From a virus: DNA of 23,313 nt. Made by a program: the position numbers and the translations under genes. Shown one piece after another: positions 7,351-15,504 of the stretch (the stretch's first letter is position 1; each line of letters opens with the position of its first letter). The notes below the pieces were generated by a model. That model saw nothing but the letters and a program-made list of their open reading frames with translations. It had not been told where the DNA came from and did no database searches. The stretch spans positions 1-23,313 of the IMG/VR virus record IMGVR_UViG_3300008050_000329; one strand, 5' to 3'.

Positions 7351-7928
7351 GTTACAAAAGTTTCAAAGTAACAACAGCACCCGCCATTGAACCAGTGACA
7401 GTTGCAGAAGCAAAGACACAACTTAGGATTGACGGCAGTGATGAAGATACGCTAATTGGTAATTACATCACCGTTGCAAGGCAAACGCTTGAAGTGCTAA
7501 TGCGCAGGGCTTTTATTACACAAACCATCACATTGAGTTACGATAGTTTTCCAACTGAAATGCGTTTGCCTAGACCACCTGCAATTGCAGTGACTAGCAT
7601 TAGTTACATTGACACAGATGGGGCAAGCCAAACATGGGATTCTTCAAACTACACGCTTGATTCACAAATTGAACCTGCAAGCGTTGTACTCGCTTATGAC
7701 AAGAGTTTCCCAAGCATACGAACACAGCCCAATGCGGTGACTGTTGTTTACACAGCAGGATACGGAACAGCAACAACTGATGTACCAGAATCAATACGCT
7801 TGGCAATTCGCCTGCTTGTTGGTTCTTATTATGAAAACCGTGAAGCAACAAGCGTTGCAAAAGTCAATGACTTGCCACTTGGTATTCAAATGCTAGTTGC
7901 AACAAACGAAGTACCAGAGGTATTTTGA
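7347..7928 (+). CDS. Head-tail connector protein (gp6 / phiE125 gp8-like)
   Basis: This 193-residue protein looks like the first adaptor ring that docks under the portal (HK97 gp6-like; phiE125 gp8 family). The N-terminal signature is PVTVAEAKTQLRIDGSDEDT followed by LIGNYITVARQTLE, then a beta-rich part with LPRPPAIAVTSISYIDTDG and a late AGYG loop and helix PESIRLAIRLLVGSYYENRE, all typical of the family. It is coupled to the upstream gene by ATGA and to the closure gene by TGATG. Confidence 0.88.
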   Translation: MSYKSFKVTTAPAIEPVTVAEAKTQLRIDGSDEDTLIGNYITVARQTLEVLMRRAFITQTITLSYDSFPTEMRLPRPPAIAVTSISYIDTDGASQTWDSSNYTLDSQIEPASVVLAYDKSFPSIRTQPNAVTVVYTAGYGTATTDVPESIRLAIRLLVGSYYENREATSVAKVNDLPLGIQMLVATNEVPEVF

Positions 7929-8248
7929 TGCGAGCATCTTCGTTAAGACATCGTGTTTCAATTCAAGCAGAAAGTAGTTCTGTTGACACCTACGGTGAAC
8001 CAACGCATTCTTGGTCAACAGATGAAACTGTGTGGGCTATGGTAGAACCTCTCTCAGGGAACGAGCAGGACGTTGGTGAAGGGCAGACGGGTATTATCAC
8101 CCATCGTGTCATGATGCGTTACACGGCAAATGCAAGCCCTAAAAAGCGTTTGTTGTTTGGCAGTAAAGTGCTTGGCATTGTGTCTGTGATTAACGGAATG
8201 GAACGCAATGAACATCTTGTTCTTGAATGCAAAGAGGAGTCAAACTAA
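7928..8248 (+). CDS. Head closure protein (SPP1 gp16 / H-T joining family)
   Basis: This 106-residue protein closes the connector after DNA packaging. The family opening is clear: RASSLRHRVSIQAESSSVDT, YGEPTHSWSTDETVWAMVEPLSG, then the TGIITHRVMMRYT strand. The start is the ATG inside TGATG at the end of the connector gene; a TTG one codon earlier is less likely. Length and place are standard. Confidence 0.87.
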   Translation: MRASSLRHRVSIQAESSSVDTYGEPTHSWSTDETVWAMVEPLSGNEQDVGEGQTGIITHRVMMRYTANASPKKRLLFGSKVLGIVSVINGMERNEHLVLECKEESN

Positions 8249-8790
8249 TGGGTTTTGGTTCAATGGGTGAAAGCCCCAATTTATCATTAGGTGCAGGCAA
8301 GTCATTGGGTTCTGGTTCGATTTCTGGTATAGAAGAAGTCGAACGGGCATTAAAAAAGTTTGAACAAAAAGTAAGCAGAAAAGTCATTAAAAAAGCAATG
8401 ACCAGAACAACTGCCATGTTCAGAAAAGAAGTTAGACGAAGAACGCCAAAGGGCAAAACTGGAAACCTTAGAAAGTCAGTTACAAGTAAAGTCAAAGCGT
8501 TTGGTGTAGGTAAAAGAATGCTTTGGGGCAGTGTGTTCTTTCAGCGTGGTGGTGGCAAGAAAGGGTATCATGCACACTTCATTGAATCGGGTACAGGTCA
8601 AAGAACCATTAACGATTACCGTGGATTGAAAAAGAAAGGTTATCGCATTCGTGCAAGAAGGCAAAATGTTGGTAGCATTAAAGGCAGAGGCATGGCACAG
8701 GAAGGTTTTGCAGGTGGTACACCAAAGGCGCTACGCACTTGGCGTAGAGCGTTAGTAAAAGAAATACAAAAAGTAAGGGCATTAAAATAA
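8248..8790 (+). CDS. HK97 gp10-like tail completion protein
   Basis: This 180-residue protein matches the HK97 gp10-like family: ISGIEEVERALKKFEQKVSR, then KVIKKAMTRTTAMFRKEVRR, the RTPKGKTGNLRKS loop, and a late HAHFIESGTGQR segment. It acts at the head-tail junction or tail end during siphovirus tail assembly. The ATG at 8248 is chosen over an in-frame ATG at 8227 because GAGGAG lies 8 bases upstream of it and it overlaps the previous stop as TAATG. The N-terminal 30 residues are Gly/Ser-rich and probably disordered. Confidence 0.88.
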   Translation: MGFGSMGESPNLSLGAGKSLGSGSISGIEEVERALKKFEQKVSRKVIKKAMTRTTAMFRKEVRRRTPKGKTGNLRKSVTSKVKAFGVGKRMLWGSVFFQRGGGKKGYHAHFIESGTGQRTINDYRGLKKKGYRIRARRQNVGSIKGRGMAQEGFAGGTPKALRTWRRALVKEIQKVRALK

Positions 8791-9197
8791 TGGCAGGAAT
8801 TGAAGCATCAATTCGTTCGATACTAACAGCAGAGTCAGATGTGACAGACCTAGTAAGCACCAGAGTGTACCCATACATGAGGCAACAAGGTTCTGTCTTT
8901 CCTGCAATCGTGTATGAATTAGAGGACACAGAACCACAGCAGGGGCTTGGTGGCTTTCAGTCATTAACCCGTTGCGAGTTGTCTATTAGCCAAATTGCCG
9001 AAACTTACGCAGGTGCTAAGACCCTAGCCGAAAAGGTGAGGACAGCATTGAATGGGTATACGGGTACAAGTGAAGGCGTGGCAATAAAGTCACTAGTACA
9101 CGATAATGATATAGGAATTGTAGAAGATTCACCGATAGGTAATAGTAGAGGCGTTTCTATTATTGATAGTAGTTACATAATTTGGTACGCAGGATAA
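8790..9197 (+). CDS. Tail terminator / tail completion protein (DUF3168-like)
   Basis: This 135-residue protein resembles DUF3168 tail terminators, which cap the growing tail tube and join it to the head. Visible traits are EASIRSILTAESDVTDLVST, RVYPYMRQQGSVFPAIVYEL, and the helix YAGAKTLAEKVRTALNGY. It starts at a TAATG overlap with the gp10-like gene. Position immediately before the tail tube gene is the expected one. Confidence 0.85.
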   Translation: MAGIEASIRSILTAESDVTDLVSTRVYPYMRQQGSVFPAIVYELEDTEPQQGLGGFQSLTRCELSISQIAETYAGAKTLAEKVRTALNGYTGTSEGVAIKSLVHDNDIGIVEDSPIGNSRGVSIIDSSYIIWYAG

Positions 9198-9218
9198 CAC
9201 AGAATAGGAGTTTCCAAC

Positions 9219-9599
9219 ATGGGAGCAGTAACAGCCAATGGCACAACAATAACGGTAGACAGTCAGTTAATAGGTGATGTTATTTCAATTTCACCTGCAT
9301 CAGTTTCAGTAGCAACAATTGATGCAACAGTTTTAGATGATTCATGGAGAACATTTATCGGTGGTATTAAAGACGGGGGCGAATGTACTTTTGAAGTAAA
9401 TTATGACCCTTCAGATACTAGTCACATCGCACTAGAAACGGACATAGATGGCGCATCAAAAGCAGTAAGCATTGCATGGTCTGATTCAACGACCTGCACA
9501 TTTAGTGCTATCATTACTTCATACGCACCATCAGCAAGTTTAGATTCTGCTTTGACTTGTTCGATAGGCATGAAAATTACTGGAGCAGTAACCTTCTAA
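9219..9599 (+). CDS. Major tail tube protein
   Basis: This 126-residue, beta-rich protein is the likely tail tube subunit. It has the tube-fold pattern: a short N-terminal strand pair, DATVLDDSWRTFIGGIKDGG (about residues 46-65), then ECTFEVNYDPSDTSHIAL and a C-terminal strand set ending SCSIGMKITGAVTF-like. It has its own AGGAG (9207-9211), suiting a highly expressed gene, and precedes the chaperone frameshift pair, as in most long-tailed phages. It is shorter than many tube proteins and shows no added surface Ig domain. Confidence 0.85.
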   Translation: MGAVTANGTTITVDSQLIGDVISISPASVSVATIDATVLDDSWRTFIGGIKDGGECTFEVNYDPSDTSHIALETDIDGASKAVSIAWSDSTTCTFSAIITSYAPSASLDSALTCSIGMKITGAVTF

Positions 9600-9613
9600 A
9601 ATAGGAACAAATT

Positions 9614-9961
9614 ATGTTAGACAAAAAATCAATTCTTAATTCAGATGACCTACCTAAAGTTGAAGTTCAATGTGAACTATGGGGTGGAAGTGTTTGGATT
9701 AGAACTATGTCAGGAAGTGAACGGGATGACTTTGAACAATCTTGCGTAGCCAAGAAGGGCAAAGAGATGAACCTTAAAAACATTCGGGCAAGGTTGTGTG
9801 TTCTTTGTATCTGTAACCAAGAAGGTCAACGCCTTTTTGATGCAAGAGATATTGAAGCACTAGGTAAGAAGTCATCTAAGATGCTTGACCTGTGCTTTTC
9901 AAAGGCACAAGAATTGAATGGGCTAACTGAAAGTTCAGTAGAATCTGCTGTGGGAAACTAA
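9614..9961 (+). CDS. Tail assembly chaperone, zero-frame product (gpG-like)
   Basis: This 115-residue protein is the shorter of two tail assembly chaperone products that coat the tape measure during tail assembly. It has the family's plain alpha/beta make-up (VEVQCELWGGSVWIRTMSG, then DDFEQSCVAKKGKEM, then a C-terminal SKAQELNGLTESSVESAVGN). Identity rests mainly on place, between tail tube and tape measure, and on the -1 slippery heptamer at its last two sense codons. AATAGGAACAAATT precedes the start. Confidence 0.87.
   Translation: MLDKKSILNSDDLPKVEVQCELWGGSVWIRTMSGSERDDFEQSCVAKKGKEMNLKNIRARLCVLCICNQEGQRLFDARDIEALGKKSSKMLDLCFSKAQELNGLTESSVESAVGN
9952..9958 (+). promoter_or_regulatory. Programmed -1 ribosomal frameshift site GGGAAAC
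   Basis: The heptamer G GGA AAC is in the exact X XXY YYZ register: zero-frame codons are GTG GGA AAC followed directly by TAA (9959-9961). A -1 slip continues CTA AAG ACC CGC into the open downstream frame. Lambda and many other long-tailed phages join their chaperone genes in this way, lambda at GGGAAAG. The register and adjacent stop are seen in the sequence; frameshifting itself is inferred. Confidence 0.92.
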
Positions 9962-10296
9962 AGACCCGCCCCGAAAGAATGTTCTACTTTCTATTGGCGA
10001 AAGAACTTGGCATGACTGTCAGGCAATTACTTTCAAACATAGATTCAAAAGAACTTTCAGAATGGGCGGGTTACTACTCACTTGAACCGTTTGGTTCACT
10101 GAGAGATTCAGATGTTCCTGCGGGAATAATTGCAAGCACTATTGCAAATTGCAATAGGACAAAAAACAGTAAGTCGTTCAAGCCAGAAGATTTTATGCCG
10201 TTCGTAATAAACGAACCAAAGGTAATGTCTGGCGAAGAAATGAAAGAAGTGATGAAGCAAATGGCACAAGAACAAGAAGGCAAGAACAATGGCTAA
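9958..10296 (+). CDS. Tail assembly chaperone, -1 frame extension (gpT-like part of gpGT)
   Basis: This 112-residue segment is translated only after the -1 slip, giving a fused chaperone of about 227 residues. It begins LKTRPERMFYFLLAKELGMT and contains RQLLSNIDSKELSEWAGYYS, a signature of the downstream chaperone half (DUF4035-like), which links to the tape measure. The first methionine in this frame (9979) has no Shine-Dalgarno, supporting frameshift over independent initiation. It overlaps the tape measure gene by 8 bases. Confidence 0.88.
   Translation, partial: LKTRPERMFYFLLAKELGMTVRQLLSNIDSKELSEWAGYYSLEPFGSLRDSDVPAGIIASTIANCNRTKNSKSFKPEDFMPFVINEPKVMSGEEMKEVMKQMAQEQEGKNNG
9964..10071 (+). 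other. Possible long-range stem downstream of the frameshift site
   Basis: ACCCGCCC at 9964-9971 is perfectly complementary to GGGCGGGT at 10064-10071, with a further G-U pair outside. The 5' arm starts 5 bases after the slippery heptamer, the spacing expected of a stimulator, but the loop is 92 bases. Pairing is visible; formation and effect on frameshifting are inference. Confidence 0.4.
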
Positions 10297-12607
10297 GTCA
10301 ACAGTTGGTTCACTTTGGATAAACATCAAAGCCAATACTATGGGGCTTGCCAAAGGTCTAGGCAAGTCAAGGGGTATGCTTGGCAAGTTTGGTAAGTTTG
10401 CTTCTTCTCCTGCGGGTATTGCAACTGCTTCTTTTGCAGGATTGACTGCGGGTATTTACGCAATGGGCAGGGCGTTGGTTGCATCTATTAAACAATGGAT
10501 GGACTTCAGCAAAGCAATGTCTGAAGTTCGTTCTATTTTGCTTGATGTATCGAACGACCAGTTCAAGCGATTAACTGAACAAGCAAAGTTGTTAGGTGCG
10601 ACAACTGCAAACACTGCAACCGAAATTGCAGGTGCAATGACAAACTTGGCAAGGGCAGGTTTTGACACAAGCGAAATTGAAGCATCAGTAAAATCTGTTT
10701 CTGATTTAGCAAACGCAACTGGTATGGAAATGTCAGAAGCATCAGACCTAATTGCTGTTGGTGTTCGTGCATTTGGTTTTGAAGCAAGGGAAGCAACACG
10801 GGTTGCAGATGTGCTTGCAATGACAGCATCAAAGACAAACACTAGCGTTACTGAACTTGGCGAAGGCATGAAGTATGTTGCACCTGTTGCTAAACAACTT
10901 GGTTTCAGCATAGAAGAAACAAGTGCGATGCTCGGCAAACTTGCAGATGCAGGTATTAAAGGAACAATGGGTGGCACTGCATTACGCAAGATTTTCCTGA
11001 TGCTTGGTCAAGATATTGAAAAACATGGAACGAAAGCGTTCTTTGATTTTATGTCAACGCAACAAGGTGTAATAAAAAACTTTGAAAAGTTTGGTGCAAG
11101 AGCCGTGACAAGTGCAGGCGTGTTGCAAGATGTTTCTAGTGAAGTTGCAGAGTTGACAGAAGAACTAGACAAAGCAAGCGGTACTGCTCAAAGAATGGCA
11201 GAAATCCAATTGGACAATCTATCAGGTGATGTTACATTGTTGAACTCAGCCATTTCTGGTTTAGCACTTGCAATAGGTGAAGAATTAGATGATTCAATGC
11301 GAGGTGCAACTCAAACAGCGACAGGTTTTATTTCTGCTTTGACAGCAGGGTTTAACGCTTTAGATGAAAATGTAAAAAAGACAAGTGTTACAACTGAAAT
11401 GTGGAATGGCATATTATTAGGATTGGCAACAATCGTAATAGCCGTTGTTGGTGTTCTAAAGTTTTTGATAAATGCAGTTGAAGCAATAGCAATTGCAATA
11501 GCAGGTTTAATCAGTGGTGCTTTGTCAGGTCTTGGAATGGTTATTGGTTTTCTGTATGATGGTGTTCAGGCATTCTTTGGTTTGTTTATGGATACTTCTG
11601 GTTGGGATGAAGTTGGCAATGTAATATGGGATATGCAGAAGGAACTTGCAAACCAATCTTTTAACTTATTCAAAAGGGCAGATGAAGAAGCAAGAGAGGG
11701 CATGAACGCATTAACTAACGGTATAACATCTAGCGTTAAAGCAGAATATGAGGTTCTTTTTGGAACTGGAAAAGTTATTGGCAAAGCAGTCGGTGATGGT
11801 GCAAGCAAAGGTATAGAAGAAAGTACAGATAAAAACAAAAAGAAATTAAAAGAAGGCGTTGATAAATTGCTAGAAGAAGTAAGACAGTTAGTGCCTTCAC
11901 TGCAAGAACAAATAAATACTTTTGGTATGGGAAAAGCAGAAGCACTTGCATACGCTCTTGCACAAAAAGAAGTGACAAGCGAGTTGGTTGACCAAGCGGT
12001 TGTACTAGAAAATCAACTTGAAGCACTTAAAGAAAAACAAAAAGCAGACCAAAAACTTGCATCAGATGCAAAAAATGTAATTGAATCTTTGCGAACACCG
12101 AAAGAAATATACGATTCAGAAGTTTCAAACCTTCAAAAAATGGTAGATGCAAAACTGCTTACACTTGAACAGTTTGAAAAAGCAGTTAGCAATCTAAAGA
12201 CAGATACAGAAGATGAAATTGAAATTAACATTGTTACCAAGGGGGTTGTTGAAGGACTACAAACTGCCTTGGGTACAGTTAAAATTGCAGGCGAAGTAGA
12301 CAAAACAGAACAGATAGCAGAAAAAACATTGAGTGTTCAAAAGAACATGGAAAGTTTAACTGAAGCAGTGAAGCAATCAACAAAGAAAACTGCTGATGTG
12401 TTAAGTGGCACAGTCGAAACAGAAGTAAACGGATTGCAACAAGCGGTAACTTCTGGCGTTTCAAGTGCAACAGTAACAGCCAACATGAATGCTGATGTAT
12501 TAGAAGAATTAGCGAAAAAGAACAACGATATAAACGAAAAGGGTTTTGAAAGTGTTGTGCAAGAACTAAAAAACATAAACAGTAGCCAAGCGAGTCCATT
12601 GACATGA
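10289..12607 (+). CDS. Tail tape measure protein
   Basis: This 772-residue protein sets tail length and is ejected with the DNA. The tape measure core is at about residues 75-235: SEVRSILLDVSNDQFKRLTE, LGATTANTATEIAGAMTNLA, SVSDLANATGMEMSEASDLI, and TSVTELGEGMKYVAPVAKQL followed by a GIKGTMGGTALRKI segment. A hydrophobic stretch lies at about 370-434, typical of the part that enters the host membrane. Long Lys/Glu coiled coil follows (about 500-700). By the usual 0.15 nm per residue rule the tail would be roughly 115 nm. It overlaps the next gene as ATGA. Confidence 0.94.
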   Translation: MAKSTVGSLWINIKANTMGLAKGLGKSRGMLGKFGKFASSPAGIATASFAGLTAGIYAMGRALVASIKQWMDFSKAMSEVRSILLDVSNDQFKRLTEQAKLLGATTANTATEIAGAMTNLARAGFDTSEIEASVKSVSDLANATGMEMSEASDLIAVGVRAFGFEAREATRVADVLAMTASKTNTSVTELGEGMKYVAPVAKQLGFSIEETSAMLGKLADAGIKGTMGGTALRKIFLMLGQDIEKHGTKAFFDFMSTQQGVIKNFEKFGARAVTSAGVLQDVSSEVAELTEELDKASGTAQRMAEIQLDNLSGDVTLLNSAISGLALAIGEELDDSMRGATQTATGFISALTAGFNALDENVKKTSVTTEMWNGILLGLATIVIAVVGVLKFLINAVEAIAIAIAGLISGALSGLGMVIGFLYDGVQAFFGLFMDTSGWDEVGNVIWDMQKELANQSFNLFKRADEEAREGMNALTNGITSSVKAEYEVLFGTGKVIGKAVGDGASKGIEESTDKNKKKLKEGVDKLLEEVRQLVPSLQEQINTFGMGKAEALAYALAQKEVTSELVDQAVVLENQLEALKEKQKADQKLASDAKNVIESLRTPKEIYDSEVSNLQKMVDAKLLTLEQFEKAVSNLKTDTEDEIEINIVTKGVVEGLQTALGTVKIAGEVDKTEQIAEKTLSVQKNMESLTEAVKQSTKKTADVLSGTVETEVNGLQQAVTSGVSSATVTANMNADVLEELAKKNNDINEKGFESVVQELKNINSSQASPLT

Positions 12608-13566
12608 CCATACAGTACAAAGAACTAATTGAATCAAGAAGCATAAGCAGAGGAAAAGATTCCTTTACCGCTTCAAGAACATTTCTTGTGTACGATGATT
12701 TAGAAAGTGCAACACTAACGGCATCGGAAGCAGTCAACTATTCGGGCGGTGTATCTTTTTCAGATAGCCACCCAGAAATATCTTCTATTTTTGCTGATGG
12801 GTTTTCGGTTTCACCAATGGGTGATAGGCGTTTTACTTACAAAGTCACTTGGAACTATGCAAAACCAGAAGAAGAAGATGATGCAGGTGGTGAAGATGAC
12901 CCGCATGAAGATGAAGATGACAACACATCGACAGACCCAGACGATGATGGTGGTATTCTTGACCCGCCAACAGGCGGTGAAGAAGAACAGAGTTCTGATG
13001 GTGATGTGGGTGATGATGGCGTTAGTGAAGATGAACCCGATAGCGGTGGCGATGACGATACTACAAGGCAATTCAACGGTTGTTCTTTAACAACAGGTGT
13101 ATCGTTGGTTGATGGATATGTTGCGGGTGCAACCATTCCAACAGACGGAACAGAAGTAGCGGGTGCAATATCAGACGGAACAGTCGTTCATGTTGGTGGC
13201 GAAGCAATAACTGTTCCTGTGCAAACAACTGAAATCTCTTTAAGCGAAACTGTTTATGGTGCATACTTTTATTTGAATGATGTTCAACTTAAAGCGGGAA
13301 AAAGAAACAGCAGTCCGTTTCTTGGTTTTGATGCGGGAAGCGTAGTATTCAAAGGAATGTCAGTTCAACGACAAGAATATGCAACTTGGGATGTAACCTA
13401 TACCTTTGCATGGGATGCTTGGTCGCACATGAGGCAAGTACCAAAAAGAATAGTCGGAGAAGATGTGGGTGAATTAGATTGGGATACAACAACTGACCCT
13501 GCAACACTGCCCATTTATTTCAAACAACCGTTTCCCGATACAGTAAGTTTTGATTTTGCACCATGA
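12604..13566 (+). CDS. Tail-region protein with a long acidic insert
   Basis: This 320-residue protein is not recognised. It reads as two beta-rich parts (about 1-87 and 155-320) separated by a strongly acidic low-complexity segment at about residues 89-153, made mostly of Asp, Glu, Gly, Ser and Pro. The C-terminal part has TWDVTYTFAWDAWSHMRQVP near residue 261, which resembles tail-tip or baseplate-type beta domains only loosely. Placement right after the tape measure suggests a distal tail or tail-tip role. The acidic segment could be a flexible linker or bind divalent cations. Both ends are ATGA overlaps. Confidence 0.7.
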   Translation: MTIQYKELIESRSISRGKDSFTASRTFLVYDDLESATLTASEAVNYSGGVSFSDSHPEISSIFADGFSVSPMGDRRFTYKVTWNYAKPEEEDDAGGEDDPHEDEDDNTSTDPDDDGGILDPPTGGEEEQSSDGDVGDDGVSEDEPDSGGDDDTTRQFNGCSLTTGVSLVDGYVAGATIPTDGTEVAGAISDGTVVHVGGEAITVPVQTTEISLSETVYGAYFYLNDVQLKAGKRNSSPFLGFDAGSVVFKGMSVQRQEYATWDVTYTFAWDAWSHMRQVPKRIVGEDVGELDWDTTTDPATLPIYFKQPFPDTVSFDFAP

Positions 13567-14261
13567 CTAAAGGACAATACCCAACAATTAACAATGGTCT
13601 TGGTAATCTTACGCCACAACTCTGGCGTAGATTGATGACGATGTTGGAAAAGTTTGAACAAAAAGACAGAGATGAACAAAGACAAAAAACCAATGCAACA
13701 GTTGCAAAACCATTCTTAGTTAAATTGGACAAAGCAAAATGTATTGCACCAAATAGGTATAAGTATTCTTGGACTGAAGTTTATTTGAAAGATGATGATA
13801 CTATCGGAACTGTTACAGATGGAAGAACATCAACAGGTGAAAGTGACGAATGGGATTATTCTGCAATCAATGTAATAGAAGCAGTCAACTTGAGTACCTA
13901 TACTTCTGCGGGTGTAAATATGGCAAGCGGTTATCCGTCTGGTTGGACTATGCAAGCGTTTGGTGGCGGTTCTTGTTCTGGAACAGATTGCGTAGTTACA
14001 TTGGATGGTAATGCAGTTGTAATACTGAACAAGATTGGTGGACGAAGCACAGAGAGTGTACCAAGGTATATCTTTAGTGCAGTAAATGAACATGACGGAA
14101 GTTGTCCAAGTACAGCGATTACAATATCAGACCCAATCGGCAGTGTGCCAACTGTGCCAGACGGTGCTGATTACGGATTCATATACATTAACGCATCGGG
14201 CGTTCCTACATTCAAAGCCAAGGATGACACCTACTATACATTCGATGTAACAGAGGAATAA
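13563..14261 (+). CDS. Unrecognised tail-region protein
   Basis: This 232-residue protein has a short helical N-terminus (TPQLWRRLMTMLEKFEQK, about residues 17-34) that could oligomerise, followed by a beta-rich body starting KPFLVKLDKAKCIAPNRYKY and SWTEVYL. The end is Asp/Thr-rich. No enzyme motif is visible. Its place between two other unassigned tail genes points to a tail-tip or fibre-base component. It begins at an ATGA overlap. A strong hairpin lies within its early codons (13605-13633). Confidence 0.7.
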   Translation: MTKGQYPTINNGLGNLTPQLWRRLMTMLEKFEQKDRDEQRQKTNATVAKPFLVKLDKAKCIAPNRYKYSWTEVYLKDDDTIGTVTDGRTSTGESDEWDYSAINVIEAVNLSTYTSAGVNMASGYPSGWTMQAFGGGSCSGTDCVVTLDGNAVVILNKIGGRSTESVPRYIFSAVNEHDGSCPSTAITISDPIGSVPTVPDGADYGFIYINASGVPTFKAKDDTYYTFDVTEE

Positions 14262-14263
14262 CC

Positions 14264-15502
14264 ATGTCTTACAACCGTTCAACTCAAGCACCATGTTCTG
14301 CAACTTGCTGTGTGCCAGCAGATTTCAACGCAACTGCACACGCTTGGTTGCAAGATGGTACTGGTCTTACTTACAACACAGATGCAAGGAGTGGCGTTTA
14401 CTCTAACTCGCTAACACTTTCGGCTGACTTGAATATAGTAGTACCTTCTGGTGAGGGTATGAGTTGCAACTGCGATGATGGCAATGGCAATGAACTATCG
14501 TCAGTGAGTTCTTCTTTTTCTTCACAAAACGCTTCTGATATTTCTATTTGCCAACAACCAATCTTTGAACCAAATTGTTGTCATACTAGCGGTGACCCAT
14601 ACGACTGTGATATTACTTGCAGTAATTCCAACCCAGATTGCCCAAGCACCGATTGGAACTGCGTAAGTGGTGGACAAACGGGTAGAGCAGGTGTATGTAT
14701 TAGTGCGGGAGATATTTCAGGTTATGATGACTGCTTTGAAGATGCGTCTGGATTTGATGAGCCACCGTGTGAAGGCAGTGATGATTGTGCCATAATTACT
14801 TTTCAAGGTGATTGCGCTTCATTGGGTTCTTGCATTTCTTATTACGCTGTTGCTGACACAACTTGGTACGCTTCTGGATTAAAAATAAAAGGTACACCAG
14901 AAACATTTGTTGGTTATCCTTCTTCAGTTGACCCGTGCAGTACAACACGGAAGGGGCTTAGAAGAATATATGCACTATGTGCAGGTGGTGGTATTTTTAT
15001 TAAATGGGAAATCGAAAAAGAATGGGATGGCGGTACATCAAACCAAGTCAACGTAGATTCCTTTGGCGGTGGTGGGAACAGTACGCAAGGTTGGGAAGAT
15101 GCAATTAACTTAAATGTAGATGTAGGCATACAAGGTTCTGGCGGTGGAACGAAATTGATGAGTGGCATGAGATTGGGCGATGGTGCTTCATGGTATGACA
15201 TAACAAATACAGAAGTTGAGTTTTATTACCAAAAAACTACGGGCTACGGAATTAAAACGGAAATCAATTTAGATTATGGTTGCGGTCACCAAGATTATTG
15301 TTGTGAAGATAATTGTACTTGTAACTATACACATTGGAGATTTGAGAGTAGTTCGTTAAGAAGAATCACAAGTTCGACCCAAGTTTCAGATGGTTCAGGC
15401 AACTGCATTTGGGATGCTCACCCAAGTAATTGGGGTTCAATGGACTGTGTAAGTGTTGGTGGTATATGCAAAGCAGAAAGTTCTACCTGTGCGGTAAGTT
15501 AA
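14264..15502 (+). CDS. Cysteine-rich tail-region protein
   Basis: This 412-residue protein holds 29 cysteines by my count, about 7 percent, in pairs and clusters such as CSATCC (11-16), SCNCDD, a CDITCSNSNPDC segment, and CGHQDYCCEDNCTCN late in the chain. It has no HExxH, kinase or hydrolase motif and is rich in Gly, Ser, Asp and aromatic residues like an exposed adhesin. So many cysteines are odd for a protein folded in the reducing cytoplasm. They may bind metal, or form disulfides after release. Location suggests a tail-tip or receptor-contact protein. Its AGGAATAACC leader supports the start. Confidence 0.7.
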   Translation: MSYNRSTQAPCSATCCVPADFNATAHAWLQDGTGLTYNTDARSGVYSNSLTLSADLNIVVPSGEGMSCNCDDGNGNELSSVSSSFSSQNASDISICQQPIFEPNCCHTSGDPYDCDITCSNSNPDCPSTDWNCVSGGQTGRAGVCISAGDISGYDDCFEDASGFDEPPCEGSDDCAIITFQGDCASLGSCISYYAVADTTWYASGLKIKGTPETFVGYPSSVDPCSTTRKGLRRIYALCAGGGIFIKWEIEKEWDGGTSNQVNVDSFGGGGNSTQGWEDAINLNVDVGIQGSGGGTKLMSGMRLGDGASWYDITNTEVEFYYQKTTGYGIKTEINLDYGCGHQDYCCEDNCTCNYTHWRFESSSLRRITSSTQVSDGSGNCIWDAHPSNWGSMDCVSVGGICKAESSTCAVS

Positions 15503-15504
15503 TT

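Noticed and set aside
8728-8750. Hairpin CTACGC/GCGTAG in the gp10-like gene
   Set aside because: Six pairs plus a mismatch within well-supported coding sequence; likely codon-driven chance.
12279-12737. 152-codon minus-strand open frame
   Set aside because: Opposite the tape measure end, Leu/Ser-rich with no initiation signal; a shadow frame.
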